A model generated the notes under the pieces. The model did no database searches. It saw only the letters and a list, made by a program, of their open reading frames with translations, and was not told where the DNA came from. A stretch of DNA of 64,000 nucleotides from positions 434,001-498,000 of the forward strand of contig NZ_CP011971.1 in NCBI RefSeq assembly GCF_001579945.1, in the 5' to 3' direction. Below are positions 16,588-25,479 of the stretch, piece by piece. Positions within the stretch are counted from its first letter, which is position 1, and the number at the start of each line of letters is the position of its first letter. The translations under genes and the position numbers were made by a program. This DNA comes from Steroidobacter denitrificans (lineage in GTDB: Bacteria; Pseudomonadota; Gammaproteobacteria; Steroidobacterales; Steroidobacteraceae).

Positions 16588-17157
16588 GTGTTTTCCGTGA
16601 AAAAGACTGTTCAGAAGAAACCGCGGCAGCGGTCAGCTTCGAAATCGACTTGTCCCTGGGTCAAGCTGTCGAGCACTGGTTCGAGCTTGAATACCGAGGA
16701 TTTCCTGACGTTCCGCGTGACGCGCTTGTCGAATGCGATGCGCACGAACTTGACCAAACCCTATCTGGCTCAATTCGGACTGAGTTTGCCGGAGTGGCGC
16801 CTGCTGGCGCTGGTGGCGCGCTTTTCGCCGCTGCGCTTTTCCGAAGCTACGCTGCGCAGCGGCATGGATAAAGGTCAGGTGAGCCGCACCTTGCGTGTCA
16901 TGGCGGAACGGGGTCTGACCAAGATGAAGACCATCCGTCCGGCGGGCTCACGCGCTCGCGAGGCGCTGGCGGCCCCGGTCATGGTCTCTGTCACCGCCAA
17001 GGGTCAGGCGTTGTACAAGTCCGTGCTGCCCGTCGCCCGTAAGCGACAGGCGGAAATACTGTTGACGCTGAGTGAAAGCGAGCGCAAGGCCTTCTACTCG
17101 ATACTCGACAAGCTGTTCGCAGTCGCGGGCGGCGACACCGAAGACGAAGTCGAGTGA
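16588..17157 (+). CDS. MarR-family transcriptional regulator
   Basis: About 189 residues. A basic N-terminal tail (KKTVQKKPRQRS) precedes a MarR winged-helix domain. It has the dimer helix FRVTRLSNAMRTNLTKPYLAQFGLS, the recognition segment MDKGQVSRTLRVMAERGLTKM and the C-terminal helix after LPVARKRQAEILLTLSESERKAFYSILDKLF. The start is uncertain: GTG at 16588 (chosen) or 16597, or ATG at 16438 with AAGAG ahead of it but an unlikely 50-residue lead. It converges with folD. The effector and targets are unknown; the upstream inverted repeat suggests autoregulation. Confidence 0.85.
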   Translation: MFSVKKTVQKKPRQRSASKSTCPWVKLSSTGSSLNTEDFLTFRVTRLSNAMRTNLTKPYLAQFGLSLPEWRLLALVARFSPLRFSEATLRSGMDKGQVSRTLRVMAERGLTKMKTIRPAGSRAREALAAPVMVSVTAKGQALYKSVLPVARKRQAEILLTLSESERKAFYSILDKLFAVAGGDTEDEVE

Positions 17158-17162
17158 ATTTC

Positions 17163-17186
17163 CCGGCCGTACTTCGTTACGGCCGG
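17163..17186 (+). terminator. Hairpin after MarR gene
   Basis: Perfect 9-bp stem CCGGCCGTA/TACGGCCGG with loop CTTCGT containing a UUCG core, 5 bases after the MarR stop. There is no U-run, so it is a Rho-dependent end or RNA-protecting hairpin rather than a textbook intrinsic terminator. Confidence 0.55.
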
Positions 17187-17250
17187 AGTATCCGCCTCGG
17201 AGGCATCCCAAGAAGATTTCCTTGGGCCGTATCGCCCGCCGTTTTGACGT

Positions 17251-17330
17251 TGGCCGTCATCCGGGGCGCTCGACCGCCATCCCGAGGACTCGGCTGCCAT
17301 TCCGATGAGTCGACTGCCATTCCGATCAGG
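17251..17330. repeat. Four imperfect 20-bp tandem repeats at folD 3' end
   Basis: Units at 17251, 17271, 17291 and 17311 share a core [C/T]GRCYGYCAT-YCCGR. The last unit overlaps the folD stop (17326-17328). Units 3 and 4 are the closest pair (CTGCCATTCCGAT in both). It lies between convergent genes, where it could act as a protein-binding or transcription-end region. Confidence 0.7.
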
Positions 17331-18219
17331 GAGCGAGTTGTTCGGCTGTTGGGCCGAAACGAATACGCTGGGCCGCATTGAGGGTATTCAGCAGCAGACA
17401 GGCGATCGTCATCGGGCCTACGCCGCCCGGGACGGGAGTGATCGCGCCGGCGCGCAGCACGGCGCTGTCGTAATCCACATCGCCGACCAGGCGAGATTTG
17501 CCGCTGCCGTCGTCGATGCGGTTGATGCCTACGTCGATGACGACGGCTCCAGGCCGAATCCATGCGCCGGCGATCGCCCGCGGACGGCCGATCGCGGCCA
17601 CCAGAATATCCGACTCGGCGCATAGTTGCGGCAGGTCGCGCGTGCGCGAATGCGCAATCGTTACGGTACAGTCATTCTGCAGCAACAACTGGGCCATGGG
17701 TTTGCCGACGATGTTGGAGCGTCCGATGACCAGGGCGCGCTTGCCGGACATGACCGGTATGACCTGGCGAATCAACGATAGGCAGCCCAGGGGCGTACAA
17801 GGCACGGTGGCCGGTTCGCCCAGCGACAGGCGGCCGACGTTGATGGCATGAAAACCATCGGCATCCTTGGATGGATCGATTGCTGCAAGGACCGCCGAGT
17901 CGTCGACTCCCGGGGGAAGCGGCAGCTGTACCAGGATACCGTGCACATCCTCGCGCGCATTCAATGCTTTCACCAGATCGATGAGTTCCTGTGTCGTGGC
18001 GCCGATGGGTAGACGATGATCGAAGTGGCGAATGCCGGCAGCCTGCGCCTGGCGTGTCTTATTGCCGACATAGACCTGGCTGGCAGGATCCTCGCCTACC
18101 AGGATGACCGCCAGTCCGGGCACCAGTGAGTGGCTGACTGCGAGTTCGGCAACACGAGCGGTAATACGTGCATGCAGACGCTGCGCTGTGGCGCGGCCGT
18201 CGATGATCGTGGCAGTCAT
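17326..18219 (-). CDS. folD: Bifunctional methylenetetrahydrofolate dehydrogenase/cyclohydrolase FolD
   Basis: 297 residues, standard length. It interconverts 5,10-methylene-, methenyl- and 10-formyl-tetrahydrofolate with NADP. Visible: the catalytic Tyr/Lys stretch [35 protein letters not shown], the NADP-binding [14 protein letters not shown], and the C-terminal [10 protein letters not shown]. It is divergent from the adenosine kinase-metK-ahcY unit with 312 bases between, which places one-carbon supply beside the SAM cycle. The start ATG at 18219 fits homologue length. Confidence 0.97.
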   Translation of the reverse strand: MTATIIDGRATAQRLHARITARVAELAVSHSLVPGLAVILVGEDPASQVYVGNKTRQAQAAGIRHFDHRLPIGATTQELIDLVKALNAREDVHGILVQLPLPPGVDDSAVLAAIDPSKDADGFHAINVGRLSLGEPATVPCTPLGCLSLIRQVIPVMSGKRALVIGRSNIVGKPMAQLLLQNDCTVTIAHSRTRDLPQLCAESDILVAAIGRPRAIAGAWIRPGAVVIDVGINRIDDGSGKSRLVGDVDYDSAVLRAGAITPVPGGVGPMTIACLLLNTLNAAQRIRFGPTAEQLAP

Positions 18220-18531
18220 ATGAATTTTCCCTCAAGGACGGCGTCGAAATCCGCAAAGCCGGGAATTGTCGGGGTCCGTCATTCCGCTGGCAAGCCTGCT
18301 GCGCGTAGCTTTGCCGCAGATCCTCCAGTGCGTTTTGCAGGATTCATGGGATGAGCGGCAGGCCGGTACGGCAGGATGGCCGATATCGAGGTGTATGTCC
18401 TTCAATTCGGGGGTTATTCGTGGCAACTTGCCCATTCGAGGTGCCGCTTGCCATACAATTCCGGTCCTTGCCGCCCGGGTTGGGGCGGCGGCACTCCGGC
18501 AAGTTCTCCAGGTATCCATCATCGAAAGCCG
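18220..18531. promoter_or_regulatory. Divergent region between folD and adenosine kinase-metK
   Basis: 312 bases. A frame is open ahead of the kinase from 18376 but its translation is not protein-like, so this is a control region. No clear riboswitch or operator was recognised in it. Confidence 0.4.
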
Positions 18532-19512
18532 ATGACTACACGACTACAGAAGAAAGCCCTGATTTGCGGCTCTGTCGCCTTCGATACGATCATGGTGTTC
18601 GAGGATCGTTTCAGAAATCACATTCTGCCCGACAAGATACATATGCTGAATGTGTCGTTTCTGGTGCCCAGAATCCGGCGCGAATTCGGGGGGTGTGCCG
18701 GAAATATCGCCTACAACCTGCATCTGCTGGGCGATGTCGGCTATCCAATGGCGACCGTCGGGCACGACTTCGGTCCGTATGCGCAATGGATGCAGGAACG
18801 TGGCGTGCCTGGAGATCACATCAGGGTCATCGATGACGAACACACCGCCCAGGGCTTCGTCACGACCGATCTGGATGACAATCAGATATGGGCATTTCAT
18901 CCAGGCGCGATGCAGCAGGCGCATGTCAACCAGGTTTCCGAGGCGTCCGATGTCGCAATCGGTATCGTAGCGCCGGACGGCCGTGAGGGCATGCTGCAGC
19001 ATGCCGCGCAGTTCGCCGCACAGAACACGCCTTTCATTTTCGATCCTGGTCAGGGATTGCCGATGTTCAATGGTGATGAACTGAAGGCCTTCATTGCCCA
19101 GGCGACCTGGTTGGCGGTGAACGATTACGAGTGGCAGGTGGTGCAACAGAAAACCGGCTGGACGGCCGGCGATGCACTGAATCATGTGCGGGCGCTGATC
19201 GTCACGCGCGGCGCGGAAGGGTCCGTGATCCATACTGCGGATGGCGAACTGCATGTTCCGTGCGCCAAGCCGGCAGCGATCGTCGATCCGACCGGGTGCG
19301 GTGACGCCTATCGTGCAGGTCTGTTGCATGGCTTGCTGCATGAACTGGACTGGGAGACCACCGGGCGCATCGCCTCATTGCTGGGAGCGATCAAAATCGA
19401 GTTTCGCGGTACCCAAAATCATCGCTTCACGCCGCAGGAATTCGAGCGGCGGTATCGAGAGAATTTCAGAGTAGACCTGTCCCTTGCGACTTCAGGAACC
19501 CACCTATCATGA
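18532..19512 (+). CDS. PfkB-family sugar/nucleoside kinase, probable adenosine kinase
   Basis: About 326 residues of the ribokinase/PfkB fold. It has the N-terminal substrate region ([16 protein letters not shown]), the GG-type switch segment [12 protein letters not shown], and the ATP/anion-hole signature [12 protein letters not shown], where Asp is the catalytic base (a Cys replaces the usual Ala after TG). The gene overlaps metK by 4 bases (ATGA) and lies just ahead of the SAH hydrolase gene. Adenosine kinase is therefore the most sensible role: it removes the adenosine released from S-adenosylhomocysteine. The start at 18532 matches family length; upstream frame to 18376 is rejected. Confidence 0.85.
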   Translation: MTTRLQKKALICGSVAFDTIMVFEDRFRNHILPDKIHMLNVSFLVPRIRREFGGCAGNIAYNLHLLGDVGYPMATVGHDFGPYAQWMQERGVPGDHIRVIDDEHTAQGFVTTDLDDNQIWAFHPGAMQQAHVNQVSEASDVAIGIVAPDGREGMLQHAAQFAAQNTPFIFDPGQGLPMFNGDELKAFIAQATWLAVNDYEWQVVQQKTGWTAGDALNHVRALIVTRGAEGSVIHTADGELHVPCAKPAAIVDPTGCGDAYRAGLLHGLLHELDWETTGRIASLLGAIKIEFRGTQNHRFTPQEFERRYRENFRVDLSLATSGTHLS

Positions 19513-20693
19513 GCAGCAGTTATCTATTCACATCCGAGTCGGTTTCCGAAGGGCATCCGGACAAGGTATCGGATCAGATCTCGGATGCGATCCTGGATGC
19601 GATCCTGGCGCAGGACAAGCATTCGCGCGTGGCGGCGGAAACGCTGTGCAATACGGGACTGGTCATCCTTGCCGGGGAGATCACCTCGAACGCCGCGGTC
19701 GACTATCAGTCGATCGCTCGCGAAACCATTCGCCGCATCGGCTATGACAACACCGATTTCGGTATCGACTATAAGGGCTGCGCCGTACTGGTGGCCTATG
19801 ACAAGCAGTCGCCGGACATTGCCCAGGGCGTCGACGAAGGGCGGGGACTCGATCTCGATCAGGGCGCAGGCGATCAGGGCCTGATGTTCGGTTATGCCTG
19901 CGATGAAACGCCGGAACTGATGCCCCTGCCTATCTATCTGGCGCATCGCCTGGTGGAGCGCCAGGCGCAGTTGCGCCACTCCGGGGCGCTGTCATGGCTG
20001 CGTCCCGATGCAAAATCGCAGGTCACGGTCAGGTATGTCGATGGACGTCCCAAGGAGATCGATACCGTCGTCCTGTCCACCCAGCACCACCCGGATGTGG
20101 ACCACGCTACGTTGTCCCAGGCCGTGATCGAGGAAATCATCAAGCCGGTCCTGCCGCAGGAAATGATCGGTAAAAAGATCAATTATCTGGTCAATCCCAC
20201 GGGTCGCTTCGTCATCGGCGGGCCGCAGGGTGATTGCGGGCTGACCGGACGCAAGATCATCGTGGATACCTATGGCGGTGCTGCGCCGCATGGCGGCGGT
20301 GCGTTTTCCGGCAAGGATCCTTCGAAAGTGGACCGTTCGGCAGCCTATGCCGCTCGTTACGTCGCCAAGAACATCGTGGCGTCCGGGCTGGCGGCGAAGG
20401 CTCAGGTGCAGGTGTCGTATGCCATCGGCGTCGCTCGGCCCACCAGTATCATGGTCACCACGTTCGGCACCGGCAAGATTGCCGATGAACAACTCGAGGA
20501 ACTGGTCACCAAGCATTTCGATCTGCGTCCGAAAGGCATCGTGCAGATGTTGGATCTGCTACGGCCCATTTACGAAAAAACGGCTGCTTATGGGCATTTC
20601 GGCCGCTCGGAACCGGGGTTCACCTGGGAAAAGACCGACAAGGCCGAAGCACTGGCGCTCGATGCAGGAGTCAAACGAGCGGTAAACGGCTAA
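19509..20693 (+). CDS. metK: S-adenosylmethionine synthetase
   Basis: 394 residues, standard MetK length. It makes SAM from methionine and ATP in the cytosol. Conserved blocks: [20 protein letters not shown] at the N-terminus, [12 protein letters not shown], and the phosphate-binding loop [16 protein letters not shown]. The ATG overlaps the kinase stop (ATGA), indicating translational coupling. Its stop lies 14 bases before the SAH riboswitch that controls the next gene, so ahcY can be regulated separately within the same transcript. Confidence 0.98.
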   Translation: MSSSYLFTSESVSEGHPDKVSDQISDAILDAILAQDKHSRVAAETLCNTGLVILAGEITSNAAVDYQSIARETIRRIGYDNTDFGIDYKGCAVLVAYDKQSPDIAQGVDEGRGLDLDQGAGDQGLMFGYACDETPELMPLPIYLAHRLVERQAQLRHSGALSWLRPDAKSQVTVRYVDGRPKEIDTVVLSTQHHPDVDHATLSQAVIEEIIKPVLPQEMIGKKINYLVNPTGRFVIGGPQGDCGLTGRKIIVDTYGGAAPHGGGAFSGKDPSKVDRSAAYAARYVAKNIVASGLAAKAQVQVSYAIGVARPTSIMVTTFGTGKIADEQLEELVTKHFDLRPKGIVQMLDLLRPIYEKTAAYGHFGRSEPGFTWEKTDKAEALALDAGVKRAVNG

Positions 20694-20707
20694 ACTATCC
20701 TATCCGC

Positions 20708-20791
20708 GCGCTGAGGGGCGCTGCAGCAGGTCAGGATTTTCCCGCCTGCCAGGCTCGGTGCGCACACTGCCATCTACGGCAACGGCGCCCA
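20708..20791 (+). ncRNA. S-adenosylhomocysteine (SAH) riboswitch
   Basis: The spacer between metK and ahcY contains the conserved cores of the SAH riboswitch in order: GAGGGGCGCTGCAGCAGG at the 5' side, CCAGGCTCGG in the middle, and AACGGCGCCC at the 3' side. Spacing and pairing (GGGGCGC with GGCGCCC side, GAG with CTC) agree with the known H-type pseudoknot fold. It ends about 24 bases before the ahcY start, the expected location. SAH binding normally turns expression of the SAH hydrolase gene on. Confidence 0.9.
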
Positions 20792-20814
20792 TTCATCTAT
20801 ATATGGAGCTGAAC

Positions 20815-22260
20815 ATGAGCGCAGTTGCAACGCCGAATGCCTCGGCCGGACGCAATTCAACCCCGTTCGCCGGCGACTTTCATGTTGCCGATCTGTCCCT
20901 GGCCGACTGGGGACGCAAAGAGATCCTGATCGCCGAGACGGAGATGCCTGGCCTGATGGCGATCCGCGAGGAGTTCGCAAAGTCGCAGCCCCTGAAAGGG
21001 GCGCGAATCACCGGGTCCTTGCACATGACGATCCAGACCGCGGTATTGATCGAAACGCTCGAGGCGCTGGGTGCGCAGGTGCGCTGGGCTTCCTGCAATG
21101 TGTTTTCGACCCAGGATCATGCTGCCGCGGCGATCGCAGCCGGAGGTACTCCGGTGTTCGCCTACAAGGGCGAGTCGCTGCAGGAGTACTGGGAATTCAC
21201 GCATCGCATTTTTGCGTGGCCCGACGGTGGTTATTCGAACATGATCCTCGACGATGGCGGCGATGCGACTTTGCTGTTGCACCTGGGCGCGCGTGCCGAG
21301 GCCGACCCGGCCGTATTGTCGAAACCCGGCAGCGATGAGGAAATTGCGTTGTTCGATTCGATCAGGGCGAAGTTGAAGACCGATGCGTCCTGGTATTCGA
21401 CCCGCTTGAAACAGATCAAGGGGGTGACGGAGGAGACGACCACAGGCGTCAATCGCCTGTACCAGATGGCCAAAGAGGGCAAACTGGCTTTCCCCGCCAT
21501 CAATGTCAACGATTCAGTCACCAAGAGCAAGTTCGACAATTTGTATGGTTGTCGCGAATCGCTGCTGGACGGCATCAAGCGGGCGACCGACGTCATGATT
21601 GCCGGCAAGATTGCCGTCATCTGCGGCTACGGCGACGTCGGCAAGGGATCGGCACAGGCCATGCGCTCGCTGTCCGCGCAGGTGTGGATTACCGAGATCG
21701 ACCCGATCTGTGCGTTACAGGCGGCGATGGAAGGTTACCGCGTAGTCACGATGGAAGAAGCTGCCGACAAGGGCGATATATTTGTAACGACGACCGGTAA
21801 CTTTCATGTGATTACCCACGATCATATGAAGCGTATGAAGAACAATGCCATCGTGTGCAACATCGGACACTTCGATAATGAGATCGATGTGGCCTCGCTG
21901 CGTAAGTACACCTGGGAAAGCATCAAGCCGCAGGTCGATCACATCATTTTCCCGGACGGCAAGCGCATCATTCTGCTGGCCGAAGGGCGCCTGGTAAATC
22001 TCGGCTGCGCGACCGGACACCCGTCCTATGTCATGAGTTCATCATTCGCCAACCAGACACTGGCGCAGATCGAGTTGTTCGCGAACACACGGGAGTATCC
22101 GATCGGCGTTCATGTGTTGCCGAAGCATCTGGACGAGAAGGTGGCGCGGCTTCAACTGGCGAAGCTGGGCGTGCAGCTCACGCAGCTGACCGATGAGCAG
22201 GCCCGGTATATCGGGGTGCCGAAGGAAGGACCGTACAAGCCCGATCATTATCGCTACTGA
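20815..22260 (+). CDS. ahcY: Adenosylhomocysteinase (SAH hydrolase)
   Basis: About 481 residues. It splits SAH to homocysteine and adenosine using bound NAD. Conserved: [28 protein letters not shown], the NAD-binding [10 protein letters not shown], and the C-terminal KPDHYRY. The start ATG at 20815 has GGAG six bases upstream and immediately follows the SAH riboswitch. The frame is open to 20758 but that part is riboswitch. With metK and the kinase upstream it completes SAM-to-adenosine recycling. Confidence 0.98.
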   Translation: MSAVATPNASAGRNSTPFAGDFHVADLSLADWGRKEILIAETEMPGLMAIREEFAKSQPLKGARITGSLHMTIQTAVLIETLEALGAQVRWASCNVFSTQDHAAAAIAAGGTPVFAYKGESLQEYWEFTHRIFAWPDGGYSNMILDDGGDATLLLHLGARAEADPAVLSKPGSDEEIALFDSIRAKLKTDASWYSTRLKQIKGVTEETTTGVNRLYQMAKEGKLAFPAINVNDSVTKSKFDNLYGCRESLLDGIKRATDVMIAGKIAVICGYGDVGKGSAQAMRSLSAQVWITEIDPICALQAAMEGYRVVTMEEAADKGDIFVTTTGNFHVITHDHMKRMKNNAIVCNIGHFDNEIDVASLRKYTWESIKPQVDHIIFPDGKRIILLAEGRLVNLGCATGHPSYVMSSSFANQTLAQIELFANTREYPIGVHVLPKHLDEKVARLQLAKLGVQLTQLTDEQARYIGVPKEGPYKPDHYRY

Positions 22261-22268
22261 TCAGTGTA

Positions 22269-22296
22269 GGCGGATCCGGCGAACGCCGGATCCGCC
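22269..22296 (+). terminator. Strong hairpin after ahcY
   Basis: Perfect 12-bp stem GGCGGATCCGGC/GCCGGATCCGCC with GAAC loop, 8 bases after the ahcY stop. It lies between convergent genes and is symmetric, so it could end transcription from both sides; there is no U-run. Confidence 0.65.
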
Positions 22297-22333
22297 GCTG
22301 TAAGCAAGCATGCCGGCCAAGCACACCGATGAC

Positions 22334-23050
22334 TCAGTGATCGGCTGTTGCACTGCCGGTGGGCGCATCCGGTGCGGGCAGTGCCATCAGTGCGGAGACC
22401 GTCAGTGCAGGGGTCGTGGTATCCAGTTGCTTCGGTACGCAACGCAATTGGTCGGTAAGCACGCGAACCGATAACTTCGGCAGCACGTGGTCGCGCAGAC
22501 CCTCCATGAGCTCGCAATCTCCAGGCTTCAGATCCAGCTTGCGGTCGCGGGAGAGCTCTATGGTTCTCCATTCCGCGGGGAATGCATCGCTGCCGATCGT
22601 GGGTTCGAGTCCCAGCTGCCGGAGCAGCTTTTGTTCGCTTTCACCCAGAGGGGAAGCAGGGGGCTGTGTGGTTGCAACCGGTGTTGCCGTCGTGATCGTC
22701 ACGAAGAAATTCCGGGAGGGCCGATTCAGGCTGCAGCCGCTGGCGCGCACTTTCGTTTTTGGGTGCGCTCCGAGCGCCAACAGCATGTCCTTGATGCGTC
22801 TTTCTGCCGCGATGCAATCATAGGCTGTCGTGAAACCTGAGTAGGAGTATCTGATTTCCTGAGGATACCAGACGGCCTCGATGGTCTTCGTATCATGGGC
22901 CTGCGGAGCATGGATTGGGGTGTCTTCGGCAGGACCGGGCGCAGCATTCGCTGTAACCAGCGGACCGGTGATCAGCGTCAAGGCTGCGAATGTCAGCAGG
23001 GCGGTCGTACATCCGAGTAGGAAACGAGAACGGATCAGCAGCGTGCGCAT
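22334..23050 (-). CDS. Secreted hypothetical protein
   Basis: 238 residues with an N-terminal signal peptide (LLIRSRFLLGCTTALLTFAALTL). The mature part has a segment rich in Tyr/Ser (EIRYSYSGFTTAYDC) and four Cys after the leader (YDCIAAE, SGCSLN, GDCELM, LRCVPK), suggesting two disulfides in the periplasm. No family recognised. A strong GGAGGAG lies ahead of the ATG at 23050. It is convergent with ahcY; no operon partner. Confidence 0.8.
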   Translation of the reverse strand: MRTLLIRSRFLLGCTTALLTFAALTLITGPLVTANAAPGPAEDTPIHAPQAHDTKTIEAVWYPQEIRYSYSGFTTAYDCIAAERRIKDMLLALGAHPKTKVRASGCSLNRPSRNFFVTITTATPVATTQPPASPLGESEQKLLRQLGLEPTIGSDAFPAEWRTIELSRDRKLDLKPGDCELMEGLRDHVLPKLSVRVLTDQLRCVPKQLDTTTPALTVSALMALPAPDAPTGSATADH

Positions 23051-23413
23051 GTTGACTCTCCTCCATATGATATCGGTCGTTCAGGCCGCATCTTCTACCA
23101 GGGTTGGCCTTTACCAATGAGATCGGAAAAAACGAGCGGCGTTCCATGGAGAAATGCTCCTACCGATTAAAATTCGTTCATGATCGCCATGCGTCAGAAC
23201 GGCGCAGTCCGGGTGTCAAGGTGCGGATATCTTCAGCATATACACCTTGGATGGGTTCATTGACAAATCGTCTTTCCGCACCTGTCCATACGTTAGGTAG
23301 GTATATTTCTCACATTGTTATGCAGCTCTTGCGCGTCCAGAATGCAGCGGATTGTCAACGCTACGGGGATGCATGATCCTGGCGATCGAGACAATGAAGA
23401 GGGAGGTGCAGCC
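23051..23413. other. Intergenic region, no gene supported
   Basis: 363 bases between divergent genes. A frame over 23104-23376 is open on the plus strand but lacks protein-like composition and a ribosome-binding site. AT content is raised around 23220-23330, consistent with promoters; no specific element recognised. Confidence 0.4.
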
Positions 23414-23737
23414 ATGTCTCCTGAAGGGCCGAGCGTTGTTTGCAAGGTGATTCATACGACGTGCGCCGCCTGTGGCGCTTTCACGGAGTATGACGGCACC
23501 CGTGCGATGAATGTTCGCCAGCTGCGAGTATTGCGCGAGCAGCGCTGCCTGCGTTGCGGTGAGCGGGGTCGTACGGTGATCGCGATGCTGTCGTGCCATG
23601 CGAAATCATACCGTTTACGTAAACTGCCGTTGAATCCCCTGGGAACGTTCCCATCGGCGCGGTTCAAAGAAGCGAACGAGCGGCCGGGGGTCGTTGATCT
23701 GCAGGGGTTTAGGGCGCGCGGTGGTATCAGCGCATAA
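23414..23737 (+). CDS. Small protein with a possible CxxC zinc ribbon
   Basis: 107 residues. Two CxxC knuckles, TTCAACGAF and RCLRCGERG, about 35 residues apart, look like a four-Cys zinc ribbon around a helical spacer (MNVRQLRVLREQ). The C-terminal 40 residues are basic. The start at 23414 is set by GGGAGG seven bases upstream; the frame continues to 23315 without support. No family recognised; zinc ribbons of this size are often nucleic-acid or protein adaptors, but the role here is unknown. Confidence 0.7.
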   Translation: MSPEGPSVVCKVIHTTCAACGAFTEYDGTRAMNVRQLRVLREQRCLRCGERGRTVIAMLSCHAKSYRLRKLPLNPLGTFPSARFKEANERPGVVDLQGFRARGGISA

Positions 23738-23863
23738 GGGGGCGACGCATAGTCGATCTCGAGTCGCGGCTTGTATCGGCGTGCCGAGATCCCTGAAGCA
23801 GTGGCTCAAATACCCTGGATATCGTGCATGGCGTGCAGATGAAAGGAACAGTATCATTCTCCG

Positions 23864-24829
23864 ATGAACGTATTCTTTGAACGTATCGATCACGGTATCA
23901 CGGTGATCGATACGGGATTTGTTCGACCCAGGTTCGATGCAAGCTATCTGCTGGTGGAGAATGGACGCGCAGCCTTCGTCGATACGGGTCCCAACAGTGC
24001 TGTCCCACGGCTGCTGGCGGCGCTGCAGAGGCATGGATTGACGCCGCCGGACGTCGACTATGTCATCCCCACCCATGTGCATCTTGATCATGCCGGCGGT
24101 GTAGGCTTATTGATGCAGCAACTACCGCGGGCGCAGTTGGTCATACATCCACGTGGCGTACGGCACATGACCGATCCCGCGGCGCTGATGGAAGGGGTGC
24201 GCGCCGTGTATGGAGCCGAAGTGGCGGCGCGCGACTATGGAGAACTCGTACCTGTTCCAGCCGATCGAGTAGTTGCAACCGAGGATGGGATGGTGGTCGA
24301 ACTCGGCGGACGGGCGCTGCGATTTGCCCATACTCCGGGGCATGCACGCCATCATCACTGTATCTGGGATGAAGTCAGCGCAGGATGGTTCACTGGTGAT
24401 GCCTTCGGGTTGGCGTATCCGGAATTGCATACCCCTGCCGGACCCTATGTCGTACCTGCTACTGCGCCGGTACAATTCGATCAAATTGCGCTGCACACTT
24501 CGGTCGAGCGTTTGTTGGCGGAGCAACCGAGCCGTATGTATCTAACCCACTATGGCGAGGTACGGGATCCGCAAAAACTTGCGAGACAGTTACTGCGGCA
24601 AGTCGATGCCATGGCGGATGCCGCGCGCGCCCTGGCCCAGGCGGGATTGCGGGGGCGCGGCCCGGCCCATCGTCATGAGCAGTTGAAACGAGTCTTCAAG
24701 GATATCTATTTCACCGAACTGCGCTCGATGGGGTGTTCGCTCGATGAGGCCACCCTCCAGGATGTGCTGGGGATGGATATCGAACTCAATGCCCAGGGAC
24801 TGGGTGTCTGGCTCGACAAGGCAGCGTGA
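23864..24829 (+). CDS. MBL-fold metallo-hydrolase
   Basis: 321 residues. Metallo-beta-lactamase fold with the metal-binding THVHLDHAGG motif (about residue 71), a second His in TPGHARHHH and the Asp in FTGDAFG; TGDAFG supplies the bridging ligand. It has no signal peptide, so it is cytosolic. The C-terminal 100 residues are an added helical region (HRHEQLKRVFKDIYFTELRSMG) seen in some MBL hydrolases of unknown substrate. The substrate cannot be assigned (glyoxalase II-like, lactonase or other). It stands alone. Confidence 0.88.
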   Translation: MNVFFERIDHGITVIDTGFVRPRFDASYLLVENGRAAFVDTGPNSAVPRLLAALQRHGLTPPDVDYVIPTHVHLDHAGGVGLLMQQLPRAQLVIHPRGVRHMTDPAALMEGVRAVYGAEVAARDYGELVPVPADRVVATEDGMVVELGGRALRFAHTPGHARHHHCIWDEVSAGWFTGDAFGLAYPELHTPAGPYVVPATAPVQFDQIALHTSVERLLAEQPSRMYLTHYGEVRDPQKLARQLLRQVDAMADAARALAQAGLRGRGPAHRHEQLKRVFKDIYFTELRSMGCSLDEATLQDVLGMDIELNAQGLGVWLDKAA

Positions 24830-24938
24830 TTGGCCCCGCAACGGTAGCGGGTTGAGCGGCGGATCCGCGGGCGTTCTTGGAACCAGACTCGGTCTCGCGT
24901 CATTATCATGATCGGATCCGAAATTTCCGGAGGTGGTT

Positions 24939-25205
24939 ATGGGTATCCTGATATGGTTGATCGTAGGCGGAATCTGCGGCTGGCTGGCTAGTATCATTAT
25001 GCGAACCGATGCGCAACAAGGTATTTTTCTCAATGTCGTCGTGGGTATCGTGGGTGCGCTGCTGGCAGGATTCATCATCTCCCCGTTGATCGGAGTCGGT
25101 ACGATCAACGAAGGTATTTCGATCGCGACATTCCTGGTGTCGCTGGCGGGAGCCGTCGTGCTGCTGGCCATCGTCAATCTTTTCCGGCGCGGCAGCGTGC
25201 GCTGA
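24939..25205 (+). CDS. GlsB/YeaQ/YmgE-family small membrane protein
   Basis: 88 residues, three hydrophobic segments and the family signatures: LIVGGICGWLAS, GIVGALLAGFI and a C-terminal basic end. It belongs to the transglycosylase-associated/GlsB stress-membrane-protein family, whose members are induced by envelope or alkaline stress; molecular function is unsettled. CCGGAGG sits 5 bases before the ATG at 24939; the GTG at 24933 overlaps it and is rejected. Confidence 0.9.
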   Translation: MGILIWLIVGGICGWLASIIMRTDAQQGIFLNVVVGIVGALLAGFIISPLIGVGTINEGISIATFLVSLAGAVVLLAIVNLFRRGSVR

Positions 25206-25479
25206 GGTAAGGCGCGCAGCTTCGGGCCTGCGCAGCCTCGATTTCGGCCAGCCCTGCCCTGTCGCGGCCATTTCGGCTAAACTTGAGGCTTGGGGGCGTT
25301 TTGCATGACGCAGTACCGCGTTCGCGGTGCCGCCTTGACGCCCGTTTCGCCGGAATTCCCGGCGGATACATCCAGAGGCCACGGGCCCGTCAGCGGCCGA
25401 TACCCGTCGCGCAGGGGAATGGCGAATTGCGCGTCACTGAGGCGAATTATTCGGGCGCATACGTCGTCCACGGGAAAAC

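Noticed and set aside
18376-18531. N-terminal extension of the PfkB kinase
   Set aside because: The translation is Cys/Pro/Gly-rich and not conserved in the family; start at 18532 gives normal length.
22590-22620. tRNA T-arm-like GGGTTCGAGTCCC
   Set aside because: Lies inside the secreted-protein gene and no acceptor or anticodon stem fits around it.
23104-23376. 90-residue plus-strand frame
   Set aside because: No ribosome-binding site, no protein-like composition, sits in a divergent promoter region.
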